Shown: positions 7,790 through 16,537, counted from the stretch's first letter. The stretch is 64,000 nucleotides of DNA from Nitrosomonas sp. Nm51 (GCF_900111165.1 NZ_FOGH01000003.1:106087-170086), one strand, 5' to 3'. Numbers and translations: made by a program. The notes: a model not told the origin generated them from the letters alone.

Positions 7790-9163
7790 TTACAAATTCG
7801 ACAAGTTGGGCGGCAGGGCAGGGAAACGGATTTCGACGCGCAGGCCCGGGTTATTGTCCGTGAGACTGAGCGTCGCGCCGTGCTGGTTGACAATGGCTTT
7901 GACGAGTGCGAGGCCTAATCCGCTGCCCTCGTCGCTGCGGCTTGCGTCGAGCCGGCTGAAGGGTTTCAGCATGCCATCATGCGCTTCGGCGGGAATACCG
8001 GGCCCGTCATCGGCCACTTGCAAAATCGATCCGCCCGTGCCGAGCCGGCAAGCGGAAAGCGTCACCGTGCTTCCTGCAGGCGTGTGCCGATTGAAGTTCT
8101 GTAACAGATTGGTCAGCAGTTGCTTGAGCATTTGTTCGTCAGCGTGAACCGTAACGGGACTTGATGCATCCTGGATAATTACAGCTTGCTTCCTGTCGGT
8201 AAACGCCGGTTCAAACACTGCAGCGACATCCCGTATTACTTCGCGCAAGTCTATGACAGAGAATGCCGAACGGCTAGTAGAGGCTTCCAGTCTGGAGATG
8301 CGCAGCACCGTGTCAAAGATCGCTCCAAGATTATAGAGCGCCGCCTCCGCATCATTCAGCAGCTGCTGGCTGTCGGCCCGGTTTTCCGACGCTTCACGCA
8401 CGAGAATGAATGCGCGATTGAGTGGCGAACGTAAATCGTGCGCAATAGCATGAATCGTATTTTGCGTACTCTTCATCAGCGTGGAAAGCTTTTCGAGCGA
8501 TTCGTTGACCAAACGCGAGATGCGGTCGATCTGTGCGTTTCCATTGCTGATACGAACGCGTGCACCGGTGTCGCCTTGTGCAACTTTTTCCAGGGTTGCG
8601 GCGATTCGTTCAAGCTGCCGCAGGGGGCGGCGGCTCAGCAGCCATCCGATCAGCAAGCCAACCGCTATCGTGGTTATTCCTTCAGTAATGATGGCCCACG
8701 CAAGGGTGTCGAGTTCATCCTTCATCAGCTGCGTATTTCTGCCGACGACTACATGCCTGCTTTCGAGAACCACCGCGCGCGCAAACAGCGTTTGATCCAT
8801 CCCGTTTGACACCAAAGTCATCGTGCTCCGGGTAGTCAGTTTATCCGGGATGACGGCAATATTTATATTGCCGGCAAGTTTTCCGCCGCTTTCGTCAAAC
8901 AATCCCACGAAGCGTTCGCCGGCAACAGCGGGATCTTCCAGTTGATTCACAACATTTGCAAGCGCAGCTGGTCCACCTTCGTCGTAGATGCGGCGCAACA
9001 GCGAGATTTCTTCAGCCAGCCGGGCCTCCAGCTTTGCAAGCGTGGTGTTGCGTACCATATGATAAATAGATGTTCCGGCGATGAGGAACGTCAGGATGAA
9101 CAGCAATCCTGCAAACACCAGCATGCGGTTTGCGGAACCGAAAAATACATCAGCGGGGCGCAC
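7790..9163 (-). CDS. Sensor histidine kinase, duplicated copy A
   Basis: Inner-membrane two-component sensor. From the GTG chosen here (457 aa) there is a membrane helix near residues 14-36, a periplasmic sensing domain of about 120 residues, a second helix (about 156-176), HAMP, HisKA with the phospho-acceptor His in AHDLRSPLNR (about residue 242), and HATPase with the N box (LTNLLQNFNRHTP), DDGPGIP and GSGLGLALVKAIV. The start corresponds to the ATG of copy B changed to GTG; Met14 is an alternative. It differs from copy B at about 11 positions, most within the first 50 residues. Its cognate regulator is reduced to a 3' remnant here, so it would have to signal through the intact regulator at 13.2-13.9 kb. 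Confidence 0.9.
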   Translation of the reverse strand: MRPADVFFGSANRMLVFAGLLFILTFLIAGTSIYHMVRNTTLAKLEARLAEEISLLRRIYDEGGPAALANVVNQLEDPAVAGERFVGLFDESGGKLAGNINIAVIPDKLTTRSTMTLVSNGMDQTLFARAVVLESRHVVVGRNTQLMKDELDTLAWAIITEGITTIAVGLLIGWLLSRRPLRQLERIAATLEKVAQGDTGARVRISNGNAQIDRISRLVNESLEKLSTLMKSTQNTIHAIAHDLRSPLNRAFILVREASENRADSQQLLNDAEAALYNLGAIFDTVLRISRLEASTSRSAFSVIDLREVIRDVAAVFEPAFTDRKQAVIIQDASSPVTVHADEQMLKQLLTNLLQNFNRHTPAGSTVTLSACRLGTGGSILQVADDGPGIPAEAHDGMLKPFSRLDASRSDEGSGLGLALVKAIVNQHGATLSLTDNNPGLRVEIRFPALPPNLSNL

Positions 9164-9245
9164 GGATGGAATGGCCCATATTGCGGTTCGTGTGCAACAG
9201 CGCCGCATCGAACGGTTTATCAATTTTCGCGCGCGACCGGCTTAT
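9150..9245 (-). pseudogene. 3' remnant of response regulator gene
   Basis: Encodes the last residues of the regulator intact at 13201-13878 (KIDKPFDAALLHTNRNMGHS, then IRAPR and stop, with a few substitutions). It is cut at the duplication boundary; no start, receiver domain or DNA-binding helix remains. Confidence 0.85.
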
Positions 9246-9414
9246 TGTGTCCAAACCACCCCGTCATATTTGGCCATATAACGACTGAACGTACGGTCAC
9301 ATACGCAAGTATCGATGCCGCTTCTTCTTGCGTTAGGCTTCCCTTCTTATAGCTTTTACAGGCTTCCTCAAATCTCATCTTCCGTGTCTCCTGTAGCCGT
9401 TCCATCTGTTTCAT
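9246..9414 (-). pseudogene. Transposase N-terminal remnant at the duplication edge
   Basis: From the ATG at 9414, with a GGGAGGG-type RBS, the frame reads MKQMERLQETRKMRFEEACK followed by SYKKGSLTQEEAASIL. This resembles the N-terminal helix-turn-helix of ISNCY/IS481-like transposases. The similarity then breaks off and the frame runs into non-matching sequence. The catalytic domain is missing. Its position exactly at the boundary of kinase copy A suggests an element involved in the rearrangement. Terminal repeats could not be paired. Confidence 0.6.
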
Positions 9415-9551
9415 CCTTACCCTCCCGGGGTTAAAACAATCCGGACAGATATTTGCTACAAACAACACCATCAGGGCTGTCAATGTGCTCAAAAAGACTG
9501 ATAATTTCTTCGACTGTAAATTTCGATAGCTGGCATTAACAATGTGACTTC

Positions 9552-9712
9552 AGGAGCCGCGAATAAATAAATGTGACACCTGGGCGCATCTGGCGGGTAC
9601 ACTGCGGCGTTGTTCGTCGTCGCCATGGCTGTGCCATGACTCATCCTTTCGGCTTGCATTGCATCCCGCCAGATGCGCCCAGGTGTTACAGTTATTTATG
9701 AACGACTCCTTA
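9552..9712. repeat. MITE-like palindromic element, long copy 1
   Basis: About 160 bp bounded by AGGAGCCGCGAATAAATAA and TTATTTATGAACGACTCCT. Inside lies a perfect inverted repeat of more than 20 bp (ACCTGGGCGCATCTGGCGGG and its complement) enclosing a loop of about 77 bp. There is no credible coding potential. It shares arms with 35626-35789 and the short copy at 3636-3685; relative to the arms, the loop is in the opposite orientation to that of the 35.7-kb copy. Confidence 0.85.
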
Positions 9713-9767
9713 ATGTACAATGAGCGCGGCATTTGTGTTCTCCAAATGATAGCTACAATGGCCTTGA

Positions 9768-10115
9768 CTATTCAGTTGATGTATCCAAATGTTTAATTGC
9801 TTTTCTCATATGCTCGGCTCCTTCAGCGGGCTGGTCCATGTCAGCTTTTTTAATTGCTTCTTCGATATGTTTGACTCCTTCCTTTACATGATGATATGAA
9901 TTTGCATGTGCTTCTTCAGCATCCATGGCATGTTTCAAGCTTCTTTGCGCATGCTTTTTTAGAACCTCCGCATGACCATCTTCACCATGCGCCAGTGCTT
10001 GCCCTGCATGTTCCATTGCCTCTGCCGTATGTTTCATTGCATTGTTTGCACTGACTTGAGTACTCATAAACCATGTTAAAAAACCAATGACTAAAATAGT
10101 TGATATATTTTTCAT
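9768..10115 (-). CDS. smbP: SmbP-type small periplasmic metal-binding protein
   Basis: A 115-residue protein with a signal peptide ending VSA. The mature part is a predicted helical bundle with regularly spaced His (about 12 in the mature chain), for example EAMEHAGQALAHGEDGHAEV and KHAMDAEEAHANSYHHVKEG. This is the pattern of SmbP, the copper- and other metal-binding periplasmic protein of Nitrosomonas europaea, thought to buffer metals. Sequestration of divalent metals is therefore likely here. GAGG is about 10 nt upstream. It lies downstream of YfdX copy 2 in the stress block; a second homologue is at 19.9 kb. Confidence 0.85.
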   Translation of the reverse strand: MKNISTILVIGFLTWFMSTQVSANNAMKHTAEAMEHAGQALAHGEDGHAEVLKKHAQRSLKHAMDAEEAHANSYHHVKEGVKHIEEAIKKADMDQPAEGAEHMRKAIKHLDTSTE

Positions 10116-10244
10116 GATGTAATTGCCTCTTTGCTTGTTGATAAAGAATATCTAAGAAATATATATTATTTTCTTCTGTTATGTTAAATATCACACTTCA
10201 TTGATGATCCGATAGGCAGCTCCTTCTCTTGATGCCAGACCGAG

Positions 10245-11129
10245 TTAATCGATCCATTCTTCGACTGTTTTTTTCCAGTGGTCGAGTTGATCGCTAATGC
10301 GTTGAGTCAGCGTTGGATCTTCTTTTCTTAATTCTGCTTTTAACTTATCCAAATCTGCCGAGAGATTTTTCACGGTCGCTCTATCAACGCCGGAAAGGCT
10401 CACATTGCTTGTACTAGCGCTGGCCAGGCGTTCCTGTACATACTGAAGTGTGAAACGGGCTTTATCATACTGTCCAATATTTAGAAATGATTTAGCAAGC
10501 GCCAGGTTTCCGCTAATCGCCAATATCGGGTCATCAATTTCTTCTTCATTAACGATGGCGTCCTGAAAGACTGCGGCAAGCGCATTCTGCGCCTTGCCGT
10601 AGTCTTTCCGGTCTATATCCCGGTGCGCCGCGTCAAGACCTTTCTTGACCTCGCGCAGATCCACCGAAACAGTTATCTGCACAATACCCGCGCTGGTCTC
10701 TTTCAGCCCCAGTTCCTTTGAACGCTCGAAGATGGCCTCATAGTCGCTGCTTACGAGAACGTCATTCTCAACGGGCACATAGTGCTCCTTGATCGTGCTA
10801 ATGTCATCGTAAGTCACCTTGCCGTACTTAAACGACGACTTAACCGTGAGCTCCGGTAGCTGTTCCGCTAATTCGGCTTCTACAGCCTGTGCCTTCTCAA
10901 TATGATGAGCCGCATCATCGGGAAGCTTGAGTCCAAGTGCAAACTGGGCAAGGTTAATATTCCCCATCATTTTGTGCGTAAGCGACTGGGTCCGTTCCTG
11001 TTGCAGTTCGACTGGCGTCTTTTTTTTTGCCGATTGCTTCTTTGGTTCATCCGCAGCAAAACCGGCGCCCGGCAGCATAAATGTAACCGCCAGAATTAAT
11101 CCGCACACTAATAATGTGTTTTTATTCAT
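10245..11129 (-). CDS. YfdX family periplasmic protein (copy 2)
   Basis: A 294-residue exported helical protein: signal peptide ending GFAAD, a Lys-rich linker, then the YfdX core (HKMMGNINLAQFALGLKLPD, KKGLDAAHRDIDRKDYGKAQ, ISGNLALAKSFLNIGQYDKA). It is diverged from copy 1 at 4.3-5.2 kb, so it is an old paralogue rather than part of the recent kinase duplication. AAGGAG lies 7 nt before the ATG. It lies between the two kinase copies, and recombination between them would remove it together with smbP. Confidence 0.85.
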   Translation of the reverse strand: MNKNTLLVCGLILAVTFMLPGAGFAADEPKKQSAKKKTPVELQQERTQSLTHKMMGNINLAQFALGLKLPDDAAHHIEKAQAVEAELAEQLPELTVKSSFKYGKVTYDDISTIKEHYVPVENDVLVSSDYEAIFERSKELGLKETSAGIVQITVSVDLREVKKGLDAAHRDIDRKDYGKAQNALAAVFQDAIVNEEEIDDPILAISGNLALAKSFLNIGQYDKARFTLQYVQERLASASTSNVSLSGVDRATVKNLSADLDKLKAELRKEDPTLTQRISDQLDHWKKTVEEWID

Positions 11130-11399
11130 CGCATTGCTCCTTGTTATCGTTTATCTTTTGTTACCTTGCGTGGACATGGAGTCAATCCCGGAAGATTCGG
11201 TTAGTGCCGGATTCCCGGTGGTCAACAGGCCAGGCTGGCTTCGCAACGGTTTTTCCTAGTCTTTTCCACCGTGGCCGCGACCGCTGCCGCTGCCTGCGTC
11301 GTATCCTTATGCACTGACGCCAGGCTGAATCTGGCTGATCCACTTGCTTGCACAATACCGCACGGACTTGTTAAATATTAAGCCACGCGGCGATAGAAC

Positions 11400-11750
11400 C
11401 TAGAGCCAGTACCCGGGAACCCAGGTCACTCCCCACCACCGGTCCGCCCAGTGGCCGGGCACCCATACCGCGCCGGCAAACGGTCGGTCGAGCCAGTAGC
11501 CGTCAGCCCAGACCCAGTCGTCATCATCCCAGTACCAGGCGCCGGGCACCCAATACACATCCTCTTCTATCTCCACCACCGGCTTCGTTTCTTTTTTTGG
11601 CGCCGGCAGGGACTTGGCAGGCTTCACCACGGTTTTCGCGGTTGATGAAGCGTCCGGATGACTTACTGTCGCTTTGGCCGCATTGCCCGCGACCGGCAGA
11701 GCGGCGGCAGCTGTAAAAAGTAACATCGCTAAAATCGGTATTTTTCTCAT
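11400..11750 (-). CDS. YXWGXW repeat-containing exported protein
   Basis: A 116-residue protein: signal peptide ending NAA, a Lys/Pro-rich linker, then a Trp/Tyr-rich tail with repeated W-V-P-G-x-W units (VYWVPGAWYWDDDDWVWADG, AVWVPGHWADRWWGVTWVPG). This is the YXWGXW repeat family found in Gram-negative envelopes; function unknown, possibly surface or wall binding. The chosen ATG has AGGAGAG 4-5 nt upstream; the open frame reaches 15 codons further upstream. A 3' fragment of the same gene is at 7667-7731. Confidence 0.85.
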   Translation of the reverse strand: MRKIPILAMLLFTAAAALPVAGNAAKATVSHPDASSTAKTVVKPAKSLPAPKKETKPVVEIEEDVYWVPGAWYWDDDDWVWADGYWLDRPFAGAVWVPGHWADRWWGVTWVPGYWL

Positions 11751-11840
11751 GGGTCTCTCCTGTTGATAACGGCCGGGGCACCACTGGCCCGGCACATGGT
11801 TAGAATAGGAAAGTAAACTGCCGCCAGCCTTGCCCGGACT

Positions 11841-13214
11841 TTACAAATTCGACAAGTTGGACGGCAGGGCAGGGAAACGGATTTCGACGCGCAGGCCCGG
11901 GTTATTGTCCGTGAGACTGAGCGTCGCGCCGTGCCGGTTGACAATGGCTTTGACGAGTGCGAGGCCTAATCCGCTGCCCTCGTCGCTGCGGCTTGCGTCG
12001 AGCCGGCTGAAGGGTTTCAGCATGCCATCATGCGCTTCGGCGGGAATACCGGGCCCGTCATCGGCCACTTGCAAAATCGATCCGCCCGTGCCGAGCCGGC
12101 AAGCGGAAAGCGTCACCGTGCTTCCTGCAGGCGTGTGCCGATTGAAGTTCTGTAACAGATTGGTCAGCAGTTGCTTGAGCATTTGTTCGTCAGCGTGAAC
12201 CGTAACGGGACTTGATGCATCCTGGATAATTACAGCTTGCTTCCTGTCGGTAAACGCCGGTTCAAACACTGCAGCGACATCCCGTATTACTTCGCGCAAG
12301 TCTATGACAGAGAATGCCGAACGGCTAGTAGAGGCTTCCAGTCTGGAGATGCGCAGCACCGTGTCAAAGATCGCTCCAAGATTATAGAGCGCCGCCTCCG
12401 CATCATTCAGCAGCTGCTGGCTGTCGGCCCGGTTTTCCGACGCTTCACGCACGAGAATGAATGCGCGATTGAGTGGCGAACGTAAATCGTGCGCAATAGC
12501 ATGAATCGTATTTTGCGTACTCTTCATCAGCGTGGAAAGCTTTTCGAGCGATTCGTTGACCAAACGCGAGATGCGGTCGATCTGTGCGTTTCCATTGCTG
12601 ATACGAACGCGTGCACCGGTGTCGCCTTGTGCAACTTTTTCCAGGGTTGCGGCGATTCGTTCAAGCTGCTGCAGGGAGCGGCGGCTCAGCAGCCATCCGA
12701 TCAGCAAGCCAACCGCTATCGTGGTTATTCCTTCAGTAATGATGGCCCACGCAAGGGTGTCGAGTTCATCCTTCATCAGCTGCGTATTTCTGCCGACGAC
12801 TACATGCCTGCTTTCGAGAACCACCGCGCGCGCAAACAGCGTTTGATCCATCCCGTTTGACACCAAAGTCATCGTGCTCCGGGTAGTCAGTTTATCCGGG
12901 ATGACGGCAATATTTATATTGCCGGCAAGTTTTCCGCCGCTTTCGTCAAACAATCCCACGAAGCGTTCGCCGGCAACAGCGGGATCTTCCAGTTGATTCA
13001 CAACATTTGCAAGCGCAGCTGGTCCACCTTCGTCGTAGATGCGGCGCAACAGCGAGATTTCTTCAGCCAGCCGGGCCTCCAGCTTTGCAAGCGTGGTGTT
13101 GCGTACCATATGATAAATAGATGCTCCGGCGATGAGGTACGTCAGGATGAACAGCAATCCTACAAACACCAGCATGCGGTTTGCGGAACCGAAAAATAAA
13201 TCAGCGGGGCGCAT
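11841..13214 (-). CDS. Sensor histidine kinase, copy B (paired with regulator)
   Basis: Same architecture as copy A: two membrane helices around a periplasmic sensor domain, HAMP, HisKA (AHDLRSPLNR) and HATPase (DDGPGIP, GSGLGLALVKAIV). The proposed ATG (MRPADLFFGS) overlaps the last bases of the regulator gene, a usual coupling for kinase-regulator pairs; the open frame extends 20 codons further. The signal sensed is unknown. The genes downstream (metal-binding SmbP, YfdX, DegP-type, HdeD) suggest metal or envelope stress. The match to copy A is about 98 percent at protein level by eye. Confidence 0.92.
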   Translation of the reverse strand: MRPADLFFGSANRMLVFVGLLFILTYLIAGASIYHMVRNTTLAKLEARLAEEISLLRRIYDEGGPAALANVVNQLEDPAVAGERFVGLFDESGGKLAGNINIAVIPDKLTTRSTMTLVSNGMDQTLFARAVVLESRHVVVGRNTQLMKDELDTLAWAIITEGITTIAVGLLIGWLLSRRSLQQLERIAATLEKVAQGDTGARVRISNGNAQIDRISRLVNESLEKLSTLMKSTQNTIHAIAHDLRSPLNRAFILVREASENRADSQQLLNDAEAALYNLGAIFDTVLRISRLEASTSRSAFSVIDLREVIRDVAAVFEPAFTDRKQAVIIQDASSPVTVHADEQMLKQLLTNLLQNFNRHTPAGSTVTLSACRLGTGGSILQVADDGPGIPAEAHDGMLKPFSRLDASRSDEGSGLGLALVKAIVNRHGATLSLTDNNPGLRVEIRFPALPSNLSNL

Positions 13215-13878
13215 GAATGGAATAGCCCATATTGCGGTTCGTGTGCAACAGCGCCACATCGAACGGTTTATCAATTTTCGCGCGCAACCGGCTTATGTGT
13301 GTCTCCACGACCGTCGTTCCAGGATCAAAATTGAAGTCCCATACTTGTTCAAGCAGCATGGACTTGGTGACAATTCGTCCGGCATTGCGCATCAGTACCT
13401 CCAATACGCCAAACTCCTTTGCCTGCAATTCAATAATAACATCCCCGCGTTGTGCAGTTCTTGACAGCAGGTCGAGTTCAAGATCGTGAACTCGCAAAAT
13501 CGATGCTTCCTCTCCGCCGCCTGGGCGGCGAGAAATTGCGCCAATGCGCGCCACTAACTCAGAAAAATGAAAAGGCTTCGTCAGGTAGTCATCTCCACCC
13601 GCGTTGAGACCTTCAACACGGTCTTCGACGTTACCAAGTGCCGTAAGGAAAATCACGGGGGTCTTGTTGCCGGCGGCACGCAGCGCTTTGAGAACGGCCA
13701 TACCGTCCATGCCGGGCAGCATTCGATCCAGAATAACAAGATCATAAGCAGAGTAAAGGCAGTAAGCCAGCACCTCGCGACCATCTGCGACGCAGTCTAC
13801 CGTATGTCCTTCCGCAGTCAGGCCTTTTCTTACATACTGAGTCACCCTGGCATCATCTTCGGCGACGAGAATTTTCAT
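13201..13878 (-). CDS. OmpR/PhoB family response regulator
   Basis: A 225-residue transcription factor. The receiver domain has the acidic pocket (EDDA) and phospho-acceptor Asp51 in VILDRMLPGMDG, the conserved Lys in TKPFHFSEL, and a C-terminal winged helix (QAKEFGVLEVLMRNAGRIVT, TTVVETHISRLRAKIDKPFD). It forms a two-component system with the overlapping kinase copy B and probably also serves copy A. It is the first gene of the minus-strand block, so it may control the stress genes downstream, but no operator was identified. Resembles CusR/CopR/QseB-type regulators. Confidence 0.93.
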   Translation of the reverse strand: MKILVAEDDARVTQYVRKGLTAEGHTVDCVADGREVLAYCLYSAYDLVILDRMLPGMDGMAVLKALRAAGNKTPVIFLTALGNVEDRVEGLNAGGDDYLTKPFHFSELVARIGAISRRPGGGEEASILRVHDLELDLLSRTAQRGDVIIELQAKEFGVLEVLMRNAGRIVTKSMLLEQVWDFNFDPGTTVVETHISRLRAKIDKPFDVALLHTNRNMGYSIHAPR

Positions 13879-14121
13879 GATCTTGACATCCTGGTTGGTT
13901 AGCTTCCGGCTAGCATATCAATGCAATGGCAGCTGTTATCCCGATGACCATTCGCGTTCCAATTATTCAGACTGATATTACGATTTTCAATTATTGATCC
14001 AATGTGCAGCACTTACTTGCAACTGAAAATTCTATTGAACTGACGCCAGCTGCTGTCTGATGCATTATAATGTCTAAGAGGGTATTGATCGAGGAGAGTC
14101 TGTCGGAATTTATTTTTAGAT

Positions 14122-15498
14122 TTAAACCGTTGCCGGATCGTGTTTTGCGGCCTGTTGTCCGCGGATCACGTTGACGCGGGTCAAAATCAACAAACCAATA
14201 ATGAAATAACTGCCGGTAATCAGCATTGCAAGCCGGTGATCGCCTTGTGAAATCCAGCTGACCCAGCCATAGGTGAGCGGCCCCAGTATGGAAGACAGTT
14301 TGACAGCCAGTCCCCAGAGCCCGAAAAATTCGGCACGGCGGGAGACCGGGCTGAACAAGCCTACCAGGGCGCGTCCGGCGGACTGGGATGCGCCCAGGCA
14401 CAGCCCGGCAAGATTGGCCGCCGTCCAGAACATCACACGCTCTTCGGCGAGCCATACCAGCAATATCATAATAATCCAGCCGGTAAGCGTCAGCCCGATG
14501 GTCAGTAAGTGACCGAGTCTGTCTTGAATATGGCCGAAGGCAAATGCACCCAGTGCCGCGGTGATGTTGACCAGTAAAATAAGCAACAGCGTTTCCTGTG
14601 TATTGAATCCCATGGCCTGTTGCGCATAAATTGCGGCCAGCGCAATAACGGTTTGAATACCGGCCTGGTAAAATACCAGACATACCAGAAAGCGCATTAA
14701 ATCCCGGTAATCGCGTACATGTCTTAATGTGTCTGTCAACCGCGAAAACGATTCATGAACGATCCGCCGCCCATGCCGGTGCGGCTGTGGCTGCGCGCGT
14801 TCTTCGAGGAAGAGAAATGTCGGCAGGCTGGCAATAGCGAAAATAACGGCTGTGATTATCATCGTGACCGGAACGTACTGACTGGTTTCGTGACCTTGCG
14901 CCTGAGCCCAGGTAACGTATGCAAGACAGCATCCCAGTGTAAACAGCCCGCCCAGATAACCCAGACCCCAGCCCCAGCCGGATACCTTGCCAATCGATTC
15001 GTTTTTTGCCAGTTCCGGCAGGAACGCAGCAATCAGGTTTTCACCGCTGCCGAAAAAGAAATTGGTCAGAATAATCAACGTGACGGCCAGCCATAAATCA
15101 CCTGGTCCGGCAAGACAGAGCAGGGCGGTAAATACCACACAGCCGACTGTCGTGATGAGCAGTAGCGGTTTTTTCACAGCGTACGCGTCGGCATAGGCGC
15201 CCAGTGCAGGCGCGCTCAGCATAATGAGCAGATATGAAACAGCGAGCGATGCCGTCCATGCAAACGTACCCCAGTCTTCATTGTTTGCAATAACCGAGAC
15301 AAAATAAGCGTTAAAAATTGCGGTAATCACGACAGTGGTGTAACCCGAATTGGCGAAATCATACATCGCCCACGACCAGATCTCACGCCCGGAGACGCCT
15401 TCGGTGAAGTGGGGTGATTGCGGTTTGTTTTTCAAGCGTATGTTGTTTGGTTCGTCGTAATCCAAGCGGATACTCTGCCAGCCAGTGTTTAACTGCAA
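14122..15498 (-). CDS. UMF1-type MFS transporter
   Basis: A 458-residue membrane protein with about 12 hydrophobic helices and the N-terminal motif SWAMYDFANSGYTTVVITAIF, a hallmark of the UMF1/Atg22-like major facilitator family. Other segments are FFFGSGENLIAAFLPELAKN and GASQSAGRALVGLFSPVSRR. Substrate unknown. The only available start before the conserved region is a TTG directly after an in-frame TAA, with no convincing RBS, so the true N-terminus is uncertain. It stands alone in orientation with its neighbours and shows no operon partner. Confidence 0.88.
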   Translation of the reverse strand: MQLNTGWQSIRLDYDEPNNIRLKNKPQSPHFTEGVSGREIWSWAMYDFANSGYTTVVITAIFNAYFVSVIANNEDWGTFAWTASLAVSYLLIMLSAPALGAYADAYAVKKPLLLITTVGCVVFTALLCLAGPGDLWLAVTLIILTNFFFGSGENLIAAFLPELAKNESIGKVSGWGWGLGYLGGLFTLGCCLAYVTWAQAQGHETSQYVPVTMIITAVIFAIASLPTFLFLEERAQPQPHRHGRRIVHESFSRLTDTLRHVRDYRDLMRFLVCLVFYQAGIQTVIALAAIYAQQAMGFNTQETLLLILLVNITAALGAFAFGHIQDRLGHLLTIGLTLTGWIIMILLVWLAEERVMFWTAANLAGLCLGASQSAGRALVGLFSPVSRRAEFFGLWGLAVKLSSILGPLTYGWVSWISQGDHRLAMLITGSYFIIGLLILTRVNVIRGQQAAKHDPATV

Positions 15499-15647
15499 AA
15501 ATTATGTGTATTATTTTTCAGATCAGCCAATTGTTTTGTAATGAAATATTCTTTAAAAAGTATATGTCGAATTAATGCAATTAAACACCAGATAATGATG
15601 AGCACCGTTCCCGCTACTGTCAATGATAAATTAATTGCGTTCTTCAT
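15489..15647 (-). CDS. Possible small single-span membrane protein
   Basis: A 52-residue frame from ATG (MKNAINLSLTVAGTVLIIIW) with one hydrophobic helix and a charged tail, ending 10 nt inside the start of the MFS gene. The open frame continues upstream to 15761, but the hydrophobic segment fits this start. No RBS of note and no recognised family. It may be real, or chance coding in an AT-rich gap. Confidence 0.3.
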   Translation of the reverse strand: MKNAINLSLTVAGTVLIIIWCLIALIRHILFKEYFITKQLADLKNNTHNFCS

Positions 15648-15822
15648 GGCTTTGTTGATGACATATTTGACTATTATTTTATACAGATTGCAGGGCGCAG
15701 AAATGTAACACGTCATCGCAAACATTGCGCCGGCCATTTCCGGGCAGGGAAAAGCATGCAAAAAAGGATCAACATTGCATTCGGGATTTGCTGCAACACA
15801 GGTTACAGATTGAGAGCGGAGA

Positions 15823-16164
15823 TTATTTTGTCAGCTCATTCCGTACTTGGTCCGCTTCAGCGTTGATCCGGTTAATTTCGTCCTGTAACCGGGACTGCGC
15901 CTGATTTGCCGTGTTGGTAATGCGTTCATTATCAGCATTGGCTTCTTTAACCATGCAGGCGTGGTATTCCAAAGCGCGGTCCTGCCAGGCGTTAATCGCA
16001 TCAATGCTGCGGTTGAAGTTTTCGATATTGGTTTTGTCAATAACGGGCGGTTCCGGCTCTGCGCCACAATGTGCGGGTGTCCAGTTGCCGTTGACTAGCG
16101 TGCCGGCATTGCCGGAAGCCTGCGTCAGTATCAATACGGCCAGGATTGCAATGATCTGTTTCAT
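15823..16164 (-). CDS. Hypothetical secreted helical protein
   Basis: A 113-residue protein with a signal peptide ending GNAG. The mature part has three Cys-poor segments and a C-terminal amphipathic helix (ANQAQSRLQDEINRINAEAD). GGAG lies 10 nt before the ATG. No known domain recognised. It is preceded upstream by an AT-rich gap and not tied to an obvious operon. Confidence 0.6.
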   Translation of the reverse strand: MKQIIAILAVLILTQASGNAGTLVNGNWTPAHCGAEPEPPVIDKTNIENFNRSIDAINAWQDRALEYHACMVKEANADNERITNTANQAQSRLQDEINRINAEADQVRNELTK

Positions 16165-16537
16165 ATGTCTTTGTCTCCGCTGGGAAAATGAAAAGCCTGA
16201 GACCGTATGGGTCTAAACAGCCCAAGCCATCCGGCGCACATAAAAATCAATGCGTACCGGCGTTGTACATCAGCAATGCTTTTGAATACGGCTAAAAAGT
16301 ATCGAGCTGGTGTTTTATGATTACAATGGTCACAAGCAATTGTAATGATTGATCATCACGTACTGCAATATGCGAAACCCGACAATGTTTCAATCACAGA
16401 GTAATTGACTGCAAACAGGGTAAAAGCCGTTGGTATTGTATAAATTTTAATCATTGAACAACAAGTCGACAGCTAAGCGAACAATCAACTACAATCGTAT
16501 TATCATTGAACGAAATGAATGAGTATTAATATCAAAT
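16165..16537. other. AT-rich intergenic region between divergent genes
   Basis: About 370 bp separating divergent genes, so promoters for both must lie here. No coding frame, repeat or strong hairpin was recognised. Confidence 0.5.

Larger units (their letters stand above)
7651..9245 (-). repeat. Copy A of a large direct duplication (kinase region)
   Basis: Nearly identical to 11384-13296 in the same orientation, offset 4051 bp over the kinase part. It lacks 318 bp present in copy B, with the join at GGCCGGGGCACC (about 7720-7731). In copy B the two deletion end points carry the short direct repeats GGCCGGGCACC and GGCCGGGGCACC, so the loss fits slippage or recombination between them. At 9245/9246 homology stops abruptly next to a transposase remnant. 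Confidence 0.95.
11384..13296 (-). repeat. Copy B of the large direct duplication (ancestral form)
   Basis: Carries an intact YXWGXW gene, the kinase and the end of the regulator gene. It matches 7651-9245 apart from a 318-bp segment absent there. Because the regulator gene continues intact beyond 13296, this copy is the parental arrangement. Confidence 0.95.

Noticed and set aside
8186..9352. Several plus-strand frames repeated at 12237-13464
   Set aside because: They are antisense shadows of the two kinase copies; their repetition only reflects the duplication.
9550..9732. 60-residue minus-strand frame
   Set aside because: Covers the palindromic MITE-like element; composition comes from the inverted repeats.
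14122..15498. ORF start at TTG for the MFS gene as a firm start
   Set aside because: Kept only as the best available boundary; there is no RBS, so it was not used as evidence for an unusual start.
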